Positions 5,851 through 12,794 of a stretch of 15,396 nt of DNA are shown here, piece by piece. The notes under the pieces were generated by a model. It worked only from the letters and a program-made list of their open reading frames with translations, was not told where the DNA came from and did not search any database. Each line of letters begins with the position of its first letter. Positions within the stretch are counted from its first letter, which is position 1. The position numbers were made by a program, and so were the translations under genes. This stretch comes from CAYGWX01 sp964353855 [NCBI: uncultured bacterium] (GTDB lineage: Bacteria > Edwardsbacteria > CAYGWX01), in contig CAYGWX010000054.1 of assembly GCA_964353855.1 (NCBI GenBank), positions 1-15,396 of the forward strand. Reading direction: 5' to 3'.

Positions 5851-6825
5851 GTGACCTTAGAGCAGAGAAAGAAATTCACGGCCGGGCTGTCCGTGGCTTC
5901 CAACGCCATCCTGGTGCTGGGAAAGCTCATCATCGGGTTCTGGATCAACTCGGTCTCGGTGATCAGCGAGGCCGTGCATTCGGGGATAGACCTGGTGGCC
6001 TCGATCATCGCCCTGTTCGCGGTGCGGGAGGCGAGCAAGCCCGCAGATCATCAACACCCCTTCGGACACGGCAAGGCCGAGGCCATCTCCGGGGCTTTCG
6101 AGGGGATGCTCATCTTCGTGGCCATCGTGATCATCCTGTACGAGGCGATAAAAAAGATCCTGCACGGAGCCGAGGTCGTTCGGGTGGACTGGGGGCTCCT
6201 GATCATGGGCGTCTCGGCGGTGATGAACACCCTGGTCTCCTGGCAGCTCTACCGGGTAGCCAAGAAGACGGACTCCCTGGCCCTGGAAGCGGACGCGGTC
6301 CACCTCTCCACGGACGTGTTCACCTCCCTGGGCGTATTCGGCGGGCTCCTCCTCATTCGAATCACCGGCCTTCACATCCTGGACCCTCTGATCGCTCTGG
6401 GCGTAGCGGTGGTGATCGGTCACGCCGCCTACGACATCATCAAACGGTCGGTCAGAGACCTGATGGATGAGCGCGTCCCGGAGGACGAACTGGCGGCTAT
6501 CGAGGGCGTTCTGGTCGAACACACCAGGCAGTTTGGCGGATTCCATGACCTGCGCTCGAGGAAGTCGGGATCAAGCCGGGAGGCTGACCTGCACCTCGTG
6601 CTCTGCCGGCACACGCACTTGGAGGAAGCGCACGCGGTCACGGACCACCTGGAGGAGGAGCTGCGAAAGAAGATTCCCAAGGCCCACATCACGATCCACA
6701 TGGAGCCCTGCGACCGGGACTGCCTGGAATACCAAAACCGCTGCGACATCGAAAGGGAGAAACTTGAGGCTCATCTTTCTGGGGACGCCGAGATTCGCGC
6801 TGCCAAGCCTCAGAGCTTTGAATGA
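5851..6825 (+). CDS. Cation diffusion facilitator (CDF) family metal exporter
   Basis: Inner-membrane antiporter expected to export Zn2+ or a similar divalent metal in exchange for protons. The two halves of the transport site are H43-x3-D47 (AVHSGID) in the second membrane helix and H151-x3-D155 (AVHLSTD) in the fifth; the HD-HD pattern is usual for zinc-type members. HPFGHGKAE (69-77) is the conserved cytoplasmic loop. A cytoplasmic ferredoxin-like domain occupies about 205-285, ending ITIHMEP. A tail follows with cysteines at 287, 291 and 298 (C-x3-C-x6-C), a possible metal sensor. The start is a GTG without clear ribosome site. The final 20 residues are encoded in the same DNA as the start of fmt (62-base overlap). 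Confidence 0.92.
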   Translation: MTLEQRKKFTAGLSVASNAILVLGKLIIGFWINSVSVISEAVHSGIDLVASIIALFAVREASKPADHQHPFGHGKAEAISGAFEGMLIFVAIVIILYEAIKKILHGAEVVRVDWGLLIMGVSAVMNTLVSWQLYRVAKKTDSLALEADAVHLSTDVFTSLGVFGGLLLIRITGLHILDPLIALGVAVVIGHAAYDIIKRSVRDLMDERVPEDELAAIEGVLVEHTRQFGGFHDLRSRKSGSSREADLHLVLCRHTHLEEAHAVTDHLEEELRKKIPKAHITIHMEPCDRDCLEYQNRCDIEREKLEAHLSGDAEIRAAKPQSFE

Positions 6826-7708
6826 GTCCGGGTACCGGCCCTCAGCTATCGTGACCCGGCCCGACAAACCCAAAGGGCGGGGACTCAGGCTTGAGCCCCC
6901 GCCGATTGCGTCCCTGGCCCGGGAGCTGGGGATCGAGGTCTGGCAGCCCTCCTCCCCAAAGGAAGAAGGGTTCTTCGAGAAGCTCCGATCCCTCGATCCC
7001 GACCTCTTGGTGGTCGTGGCCTACGGCCATATCCTCAGGAAAGACCTTCTGGATCTTCCGAGGATGGGGTGCGTGAACCTGCACGCTTCGCTCCTGCCGA
7101 AGTACCGCGGGGCGGCGCCCATAAACTGGGCGGTCATCCGGGGAGAACAGCAGACCGGGGTCACCTCGATGTTCATGAACGAAAGGATGGATGAGGGGGA
7201 CATCCTCCTGCAAGAGGAAACCGGGATCGGCGGGGAGGAGACCGCCGGGGAGCTCGCCGAGAGGCTGGCCGAGATCGGGGCCCTGCTCCTGGTCGAGACG
7301 GTAAGACTGTTGGAGTCGGGGAAGGCGGTGCGGCATCCCCAGGAGGGCTCGCAGGCCAGCTACGCGCCGAAGCTTTCCCCGGAGATACGCCAGATAGAAT
7401 GGGCCAAGACTGCGAGGGAGATCCTGAATCTCATCCGGGGATTGGCGCCGGAACCAGGAGCCGTCACCCTATTCAGAGGAAGTCCCCTGAAAGTCCTGAA
7501 AGCCCAGGTGCTTCCGGGGGTTCTGGTGGACTCCACTCCGGGAACGGTCCAGGAAACGCGGAAAGGACAGGGACCGGTCATCGGCACCGGGGGGGAAGCG
7601 CTTTTGTTATCCCGCGTCCAGCCCGGGGGAAAGCGGGAAATGGATGGAGGAGCATTTCTGAACGGATACCGGGTCGGGCAGGGAGAACGGCTTGAAGGGG
7701 GCGGGTAA
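6764..7708 (+). CDS. fmt: Methionyl-tRNA formyltransferase
   Basis: Formylates the methionine of initiator tRNA using 10-formyltetrahydrofolate, in the cytoplasm. The protein begins MRLIFLGTPRFALPSL, as the family does. VNLHASLLPKYRGAAPI (104-120) holds the catalytic N105 and H107, and D143 in RMDEGD completes the site. The C-terminal tRNA-binding domain covers about 205-314. At 314 residues it has the standard length. The start is TTG at 6764, preceded by GGGAG (6755-6759) at four bases; upstream in this frame is only a shadow of the CDF gene. It lies 62 bases inside the 3' end of the CDF gene and overlaps rsmB by 17 bases. No peptide deformylase gene (def), a common partner, is in the window. 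Confidence 0.95.
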   Translation: MRLIFLGTPRFALPSLRALNESGYRPSAIVTRPDKPKGRGLRLEPPPIASLARELGIEVWQPSSPKEEGFFEKLRSLDPDLLVVVAYGHILRKDLLDLPRMGCVNLHASLLPKYRGAAPINWAVIRGEQQTGVTSMFMNERMDEGDILLQEETGIGGEETAGELAERLAEIGALLLVETVRLLESGKAVRHPQEGSQASYAPKLSPEIRQIEWAKTAREILNLIRGLAPEPGAVTLFRGSPLKVLKAQVLPGVLVDSTPGTVQETRKGQGPVIGTGGEALLLSRVQPGGKREMDGGAFLNGYRVGQGERLEGGG

Positions 7709-9032
7709 AAGGAACCCGCGAAGAGAGGCTTTCCGGATTCTTTGCCGGGTGGAAGAGGAGGAGAGCTACGCGGACATTCTCCTCGAAAAAGCCTTGGAGG
7801 GTCCGTGGGACGAGCGCGACAAGCGGCTTTTGGTGGGGCTGGTCAATGGGACGGTCCGGTGGCAGGGAAAGCTGGATTATGTCCTGGAGCAAACCGTTCA
7901 GGGAGGGCTGAAGCGGGTAGAGCCCCGGTCCCGAAACCTGCTGCGGCTGGGGGCCTACCAGCTTCTTTTTACGCAGAAACTGCCGGCCTATGCGGTCGTG
8001 AACGAGACGGTGGAACTGGCCAAAACCACGGGCCTCAGAACGAGCACCTTGACAAATGCGGTGCTTCGTGCTATCATTAAACGTTTTAAACAGTTACAGT
8101 GGCCTTCGGAGGAAGAGGAACCAGCCCGCTTTCTGGCCGTTACCGAGTCTCATCCGGAATGGCTGGTCAAGCGCTGGATCACCTCCTTCGGATACGAAAA
8201 AGCCAAAGCTCTATGTCAGAGGAATAACCTTCCGGCCAAGGTCGTTCTCAGGGCAAACCTCCTGAGGACGACCCGAGAGGGCCTCCGGAAAGGTCTTGAA
8301 GGTGAGGGGCTTGAAGTCACAAAGGGGACCTGGTGCGAGGAGAGCTTGATCCTCGAGCGGGGCTCCCCGGCACACAGCGAAAGCTTCCGGGAAGGGCTCT
8401 TTCAGGTCCAAGACGAGGCCTCCACCCTGGTCGGAAAGCTGGTCGACCCCCAATCCGGGGAACGGGTCATTGACCTTTGCGCCGCCCCGGGAGGGAAAGC
8501 GACCCACCTCGCGGAAATGATGGAAGACAAGGGGACCGTACTGGCCTGCGACCTCCATCCCCGAAGGCTGGCCACCGTGAGAGAGAACGCCCAAAGACTG
8601 GGGCACCATTGCATCGTTCCAATTGCCACGGACGGGCGAACGATAGCCCTAAAGGCGAAATCCGACCGCATCCTTGTGGATGCGCCATGCTCAGGCACAG
8701 GAGTCCTGAGAAGGCGGGTGGACCTGCGCTGGAAGCTCAGGAAGGATCAAATCTCCGTTCTGGCCAGGTTGCAGGGAGAACTTCTGGATTCCGCGAGCGA
8801 GCTCTTGGCCCCGGGGGGGATCCTGGTCTACAGCACCTGCACCCTGGAGCCCGAGGAGAACCAAGAGGCGGCGAGGCATTTTCTGGAAAGGCATGAGGAG
8901 TACGAGATAGAAAGGGCAGAGTCTTTTGTCCCCAAGGGCCTGGTTGAGGCTGAAGGATGGATGAAGACGCATCCCGAAAAACACGGGGTGGACGGCGGAT
9001 TCGCCGTCCGTCTCAAGAAACGTAAGCACTGA
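7692..9032 (+). CDS. rsmB: 16S rRNA (cytosine-967-C5)-methyltransferase RsmB
   Basis: Methylates a cytosine in 16S rRNA with S-adenosylmethionine. An N-terminal NusB-like RNA-binding domain (about 8-135, including ETVELAKTTG) precedes the methyltransferase domain. VIDLCAAPGGKATHLAE (259-275) is the SAM-binding motif, DAPCSGTG (330-337) carries C333, and YSTCTLEPEEN (380-390) carries C383; this cysteine pair is the mark of the RNA m5C family. Its 446 residues are a normal length. The start is TTG at 7692, with GGGAG (7681-7685) six bases upstream; it overlaps the fmt stop by 17 bases, so translation is probably coupled. Confidence 0.95.
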   Translation: MKGAGKRNPRREAFRILCRVEEEESYADILLEKALEGPWDERDKRLLVGLVNGTVRWQGKLDYVLEQTVQGGLKRVEPRSRNLLRLGAYQLLFTQKLPAYAVVNETVELAKTTGLRTSTLTNAVLRAIIKRFKQLQWPSEEEEPARFLAVTESHPEWLVKRWITSFGYEKAKALCQRNNLPAKVVLRANLLRTTREGLRKGLEGEGLEVTKGTWCEESLILERGSPAHSESFREGLFQVQDEASTLVGKLVDPQSGERVIDLCAAPGGKATHLAEMMEDKGTVLACDLHPRRLATVRENAQRLGHHCIVPIATDGRTIALKAKSDRILVDAPCSGTGVLRRRVDLRWKLRKDQISVLARLQGELLDSASELLAPGGILVYSTCTLEPEENQEAARHFLERHEEYEIERAESFVPKGLVEAEGWMKTHPEKHGVDGGFAVRLKKRKH

Positions 9033-9049
9033 TTCAGAGGAGGAGGACG

Positions 9050-9760
9050 ATGTACATCGAGCACGGCAACAAGATCATCCTCATTTCCGTGATCGCCTCC
9101 CTGGCTACAGCCGTCGTGGTGGGGGTCATTTTCTGGTTCCTGACCACGAACACCGAGATCCCGGACGTCACCGGGAAGACCTCGGAGCTGGCCAAGGCGA
9201 TCTTCGAGGCCAAGGGACTCCGGGTCTATCAGGAGGACGCGGTCTTCGACCTGGCGATCCCGGAGGGCTGTGTGGTCAAGCAGGATCGCGTCCCGGGAGA
9301 GAGGGTGAGGAAGGGCACGCTGGTCAAGATCATCCTCTCCAAGGGGCCGGAGCAGATTCTGGTGCCGTACCTCATCAAAGTTCCCCTGCCCGAGGCTCAG
9401 GCGCAATTGGAGAAGATGGGGCTTAAAATGGGGAGGGTGACGACCACGGCCTCAGACTCCGTTTCCACGGACTGCGTAGTCTCGACGTTCCCAACCCAGA
9501 ATACGGCGGTCCCGCGGGGTTCGAACGTGGACGTCGTGGTCTCGGGCGGGGCCGTTGAGGTCGTCATGCCCAAGGTGACCGGAATGGGCCTTTCGCGCGC
9601 CAGGGAAGCGTTAGAAAAGTTGGAACTGAAGGTGAATGTTCGCTATGCCACCAGCGAGGACATGGACCCCGGGATCGTGATCCGGCAGAACCCGGAAGCA
9701 AACGGTAAAGCCAAGAAGGGCGATACGGTGGATCTCTGGGTGACCTACGAGGAGGAGTAG
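9050..9760 (+). CDS. Membrane-anchored protein with three PASTA domains (first of a tandem pair)
   Basis: A single N-terminal membrane segment (about 9-32) is followed by three extracytoplasmic PASTA domains at about 36-100, 103-168 and 171-236. Each has the expected start (IPDVTGK, VPYLIKV, MPKVTGM), a conserved helix and a closing strand of the KGTLVKIILSKG type. PASTA domains in other proteins bind muropeptides or beta-lactams; here there is no kinase or transpeptidase domain, so this is a stand-alone sensor, adaptor or cell-wall-binding protein by inference. GGAGGAGG lies just before the ATG. It sits 17 bases after rsmB and five bases before its paralogue, and shares with it domain order and the central SDSV-x2-DCV block. 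Confidence 0.9.
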   Translation: MYIEHGNKIILISVIASLATAVVVGVIFWFLTTNTEIPDVTGKTSELAKAIFEAKGLRVYQEDAVFDLAIPEGCVVKQDRVPGERVRKGTLVKIILSKGPEQILVPYLIKVPLPEAQAQLEKMGLKMGRVTTTASDSVSTDCVVSTFPTQNTAVPRGSNVDVVVSGGAVEVVMPKVTGMGLSRAREALEKLELKVNVRYATSEDMDPGIVIRQNPEANGKAKKGDTVDLWVTYEEE

Positions 9761-9765
9761 TTTCG

Positions 9766-10518
9766 GTGGCCGAGCGGGCCAGGCGCAGAGGACCCCTGCA
9801 ATTTCTTCTACTTCTCTTGGGGGGGGCGATCGTGGCCTTCGGAACGGGCTTCGGGCTGTTCTATTTCGTGGTCCTTCCCCTCGGAGTGGGCCGGAGCCCG
9901 AATCTGGAGGTCCCGGACGTGACCGGGAGGAGCCTGGCCCAGGCCCAGGCCGTTCTGAAGGAGAAAGAGATCGCCTACGCCGTCAAGGAGCAGCGCTACG
10001 ACGCGGTTTGGCCCGAGGGGTTCGTGGTAAGCCAGAGCCCGCCTCCCAAGCACTTCCTGAGACCGAACCAAATCATCGAGCTGGTGGTGAGCAAGGGGAC
10101 AGAGAAGATCACGGTCCCGTCCCTGGTCGGGCTGCCCTCGTCGCAGGCCCGGACGCTCCTGGAGAAGTCCGGGCTCCGGTCCGTCCCGCGGGGGACGATC
10201 TACTCCGACAGCGTGCCCAAAGACTGTGTGGAAGCCCAGGATCCTCCACCAACGACCGTAGTGGATCAGGGAAGCGCGGTCTCGCTGGTGATCAGCCTGG
10301 GCCCGAAAGAGCCCAAACAGACCATTCCGGACCTGGCCGGGAAAACTTTCGAGGAGGCCAAAGAGCTCCTTACGACCCAGGGCCTGGTCTTAGGTGAGGT
10401 CGTGAAAATTCCCTCGGACAGCCTGGGCGCAGGGTTGGTCCTGATGCAGGCCCCGCAGCCTGGATTCCAGGTGGCCGTCGGAGACACGGTGAAATTAGGT
10501 GTGACAGAGAAACGATGA
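9766..10518 (+). CDS. Membrane-anchored protein with three PASTA domains (second of a tandem pair)
   Basis: The short basic start MAERARRRG leads into one membrane segment (about 11-38), so the rest faces outside the cytoplasm. PASTA domains lie at about 46-112, 114-180 and 185-248, beginning VPDVTGR, VPSLVGL and IPDLAGK. It matches the preceding protein domain by domain, including SDSVPKDCV in the middle repeat against SDSVSTDCV, so the pair arose by gene duplication and then diverged. No enzymatic domain is present. The start is GTG at 9766, with GGAGGAG (9751-9757) inside the end of the upstream gene. Its stop overlaps the next gene as ATGA. The role is unproven; peptidoglycan binding is the family expectation. 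Confidence 0.9.
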   Translation: MAERARRRGPLQFLLLLLGGAIVAFGTGFGLFYFVVLPLGVGRSPNLEVPDVTGRSLAQAQAVLKEKEIAYAVKEQRYDAVWPEGFVVSQSPPPKHFLRPNQIIELVVSKGTEKITVPSLVGLPSSQARTLLEKSGLRSVPRGTIYSDSVPKDCVEAQDPPPTTVVDQGSAVSLVISLGPKEPKQTIPDLAGKTFEEAKELLTTQGLVLGEVVKIPSDSLGAGLVLMQAPQPGFQVAVGDTVKLGVTEKR

Positions 10519-11768
10519 AGAAGACCACGACCTCCTTGTTCAAAGTTGCCCAGACCCAGTTGGAAATGGCGGCCAAGGCCCTGAAGCTGGACGCCAACAT
10601 TCTGGAGATGCTGAAGTATCCCAAGCGGACCCTCAAAGTCAATATCCCGGTGGAGATGGACGACGGGCGGATCCAGATGTTCGAGGGCTACCGCGTGCAG
10701 TACAACGACATGCGTGGGCCCTGCAAGGGAGGGGTACGCTACCATCCCGACGTCTCGGAGGACGAGGTCACGGCCCTGGCCGCCTGGATGACCTGGAAGT
10801 GTGCGGTGCTCGCCATCCCCTACGGCGGGGCCAAGGGCGGGATCGTCTGCGACCCGACCCAGATGTCCCAGAACGAACTGCAGAGACTCACCCGGCGATA
10901 CACGGCCACGATCATGCCCCTCCTGGGTCCGAACCTGGACATCCCGGCCCCGGACGTGTACACCGGGACCAAGGAGATGGCCTGGATCATGGACACCTAC
11001 AGCGTGTTCAAGGGCTATTCCGAGCCCGGGTCCGTGACCGGAAAGTCGCTCTCCATCGGGGGCTCGATGGGGCGGCGGGAGGCCACCGGACGGGGCGTGT
11101 CCCTCGCGGTAAGGGAGATGGCCGGGAAGCTCAAGCTGTCCCTCAAGGGCCTCCGGATCGCGGTGCAGGGCTTCGGGAACGTCGGCTCGGTCACCGCGGA
11201 TCTCCTGTTCCGAATGGGCTGCAGCATCGTGGCGGCCTCGGACGTAACCGGCGGGGTGTACGACCCTTCCGGCCTGGACGTGCCCGCGCTCATGGCCCAC
11301 GCGGGAAAGCACCGGGTGATCAAGGGGTTCGCGGCCAAGGAGATGATCACCAACCAGGAGCTTCTGACCCTGCCGGTGGACGTGCTCATCCCCGCGGCCT
11401 TAGAGCGGCAGATCACCGGAGAGAACGCGCACCTCGTGAAGGCGAAGTTCGTGGCCGAGGCCGCGAACGGCCCCACGACCCTGGAGGCCGACGAGGCCCT
11501 GGAGAAAAGAAAGATCCCGGTCCTCCCCGACATTCTAACCAACGCCGGGGGCGTCGTCGTGTCCTACTTCGAATGGGTCCAGGCCCGAAACGCGTATTTC
11601 TGGAGCGAGAAGGAGGTCAACGACAAGTTAGAGGGCATGATGGTCAAGGCCTTCAACGATGTATGGACGATGGCCGAGAAACACAAGGTGAGCCTGCGGG
11701 TGGCGGCTTACATGCTGGCCGTGTCGCGCGTGGCCGAGGCCTTCCGGGAGCGGGAGCTGTTCCCTTAA
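10515..11768 (+). CDS. gdhA: Glutamate dehydrogenase (Glu/Leu/Phe/Val dehydrogenase family)
   Basis: Interconverts glutamate with 2-oxoglutarate and ammonium using a nicotinamide cofactor, in the cytoplasm. Substrate-site lysines are K71 (GPCKGG), K95 (MTWK) and catalytic K107 (PYGGAKGG), with D147 in PAPDV. GRREATGRGV (186-195) and the dinucleotide-binding GFGNVG (219-224) follow, and NAGGVVVSYFEWVQ (343-356) points to glutamate rather than leucine as substrate. The 417 residues are normal, and the C-terminus AFRERELFP ends where the family usually ends. NAD preference over NADP is likely but not decided. The ATG overlaps the PASTA gene stop as ATGA, an unusual operon partner for a metabolic enzyme. 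The frame stays open past the stop through a 21-bp repeat made from its own last codons. Confidence 0.93.
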   Translation: MKKTTTSLFKVAQTQLEMAAKALKLDANILEMLKYPKRTLKVNIPVEMDDGRIQMFEGYRVQYNDMRGPCKGGVRYHPDVSEDEVTALAAWMTWKCAVLAIPYGGAKGGIVCDPTQMSQNELQRLTRRYTATIMPLLGPNLDIPAPDVYTGTKEMAWIMDTYSVFKGYSEPGSVTGKSLSIGGSMGRREATGRGVSLAVREMAGKLKLSLKGLRIAVQGFGNVGSVTADLLFRMGCSIVAASDVTGGVYDPSGLDVPALMAHAGKHRVIKGFAAKEMITNQELLTLPVDVLIPAALERQITGENAHLVKAKFVAEAANGPTTLEADEALEKRKIPVLPDILTNAGGVVVSYFEWVQARNAYFWSEKEVNDKLEGMMVKAFNDVWTMAEKHKVSLRVAAYMLAVSRVAEAFRERELFP

Positions 11769-11969
11769 GCGGGAGCGGAGCTCCGGGAACGGGAGACGGG
11801 CTTCCGGGAGAGAGATACGGAGCTCCGGGAGCGGGAGACGGAGTTCCGGAACGGGGAGACGGACTTCCGGGAACGGAGGAGGGAGCTCCGGGACGGGAAG
11901 ACGGACTTCCGGGACCGCAAGACGGAACTCCGGGAAGAGAATCCGGAAGGCCGTGGATATCAGGCTTAA
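11742..11969 (+). repeat. 21-bp tandem repeat running in frame out of the gdh 3' end
   Basis: Eight 21-base units start at 11781, 11802, 11823, 11844, 11865, 11886, 11907 and 11928, each beginning CTCCGG or TTCCGG. The last gdh codons (11742-11756, TTCCGGGAGCGGGAG) match the unit core exactly, and 11760-11780 is a degenerate unit in which the gdh stop TAA lies. The frame of gdh continues after that stop for 66 codons, to TAA at 11967-11969, encoding heptads of the form (L/F)RERETE with E/D, R/G and E/K exchanges. No in-frame ATG, GTG or TTG follows the gdh stop, so an independent gene is not indicated. Most likely a repeat expansion in the 3' untranslated part; a read-through tail is possible. 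Confidence 0.85.
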
Positions 11970-12092
11970 GTCTTTATACGATAATATGTTATTCGCACGC
12001 GAGAGCTCTTTCGGCAGGGGCGAGCCACGAACGTCCGGGGGCCGGGGGGGCAGGGGGCCCCGAAAGTCCGAGGGCAGGCCGGGGGAGGAGCC
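11970..12092 (+). promoter_or_regulatory. Candidate promoter and structured leader of the rpe-ffh gene run
   Basis: An AT-rich island in very GC-rich surroundings contains GATAAT (11980-11985), one mismatch from a -10 box, but no good -35 box. Downstream, CTTTCGG (12008-12014) can pair with CCGAAAG (12060-12066) around a G-rich core that has its own possible GGC/GCC stems. The region ends in GGAGG (12084-12088), the ribosome site of rpe. I could not match it to a known riboswitch. The promoter is plausible because the repeat region interrupts the upstream gene run. Confidence 0.35.
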
Positions 12093-12788
12093 GTGATCCG
12101 GATTGCGCCCTCGATCCTGTCCGCGGACTACACGAAGTTGGCCGAGGAGATCCGTTCGGTGGAGGAGGGAGGGGCCGACCTGCTTCATCTGGACGTGATG
12201 GACGGGCATTTCGTGCCCAATCTGACCTTCGGTCCCATCCTGGTGGAAGCCGTGAACCGGCTCACCGATCTGCCTCTGGACGTGCATCTGATGATGCTCA
12301 AGCCCGAACGCTACCTCAAGCAGTTTCGCGAGGCGGGCGCGGACTACCTCACGGTACATGTGGAGGTGTGCGGACACGAGCCGGACGTGTTTCGACAGAT
12401 CCGGGCCCTGGGCGCGAAGGCGGGAGTGGCCATCAACCCGGAGACCCCGGGGGAAGCCCTGGATCCGGTCGTGGCCCTGGTGGACATGGTCCTGTTCATG
12501 ACCGTGCACCCGGGGTTCGGGGGCCAGGAGTTCATCCCGGACGTGCTCCTCAAGATGAAGAAATTCACCGAGCGCTACCGCCCCCGATCTATCGGGGACC
12601 TCCTGATCGAGGTGGACGGGGGTATCCAGCGCCACACAGCCTATCATGCGGTCCAAGCCGGGGCCGAGATCTTAGTGGCCGGATCGGCGATCTTCAAGGC
12701 CGAAGACCGGGCTGACGAGATCACTGCCCTCCGCACCTTCGGCGAGGTCGGTTCGCTTCCCACCGGGGAATGCTGGGACGAGGGATAG
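12093..12788 (+). CDS. rpe: Ribulose-phosphate 3-epimerase
   Basis: Interconverts ribulose 5-phosphate and xylulose 5-phosphate in the pentose phosphate pathway. The TIM-barrel metal and catalytic residues are visible: IAPSILSAD (4-12), H32 and D34 in LHLDVMDGHFVPN, D37 next to them, H65 in DVHLM, MTVHPGFGGQ (136-145) as the phosphate-side loop, and D175 in VDGGI. The 231 residues are slightly longer than typical because of a C-terminal tail after about 213. The start is GTG at 12093, four bases after GGAGG. Six bases separate its stop from ffh, so the two are probably co-transcribed. Confidence 0.95.
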   Translation: MIRIAPSILSADYTKLAEEIRSVEEGGADLLHLDVMDGHFVPNLTFGPILVEAVNRLTDLPLDVHLMMLKPERYLKQFREAGADYLTVHVEVCGHEPDVFRQIRALGAKAGVAINPETPGEALDPVVALVDMVLFMTVHPGFGGQEFIPDVLLKMKKFTERYRPRSIGDLLIEVDGGIQRHTAYHAVQAGAEILVAGSAIFKAEDRADEITALRTFGEVGSLPTGECWDEG

Positions 12789-12794
12789 CTTTAG

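Noticed and set aside
11742-11969. Repeat tract as a CRISPR array
   Set aside because: Units are contiguous with no unique spacers and are imperfect, unlike direct repeats of a CRISPR.
11628-12656. Long - strand open frame with PELRLPV-type heptads
   Set aside because: It is antisense to gdh, the repeat and rpe, has no recognisable domain outside the repeat, and every frame of a GC-rich 21-bp repeat tends to be open.
10799-12715. Long + strand open frame with collagen-like GxPG repeats over the tandem-repeat tract
   Set aside because: It runs in an alternative frame of gdh and rpe, both of which have clear family motifs. The GxPG pattern is just the 21-bp repeat read in another frame.
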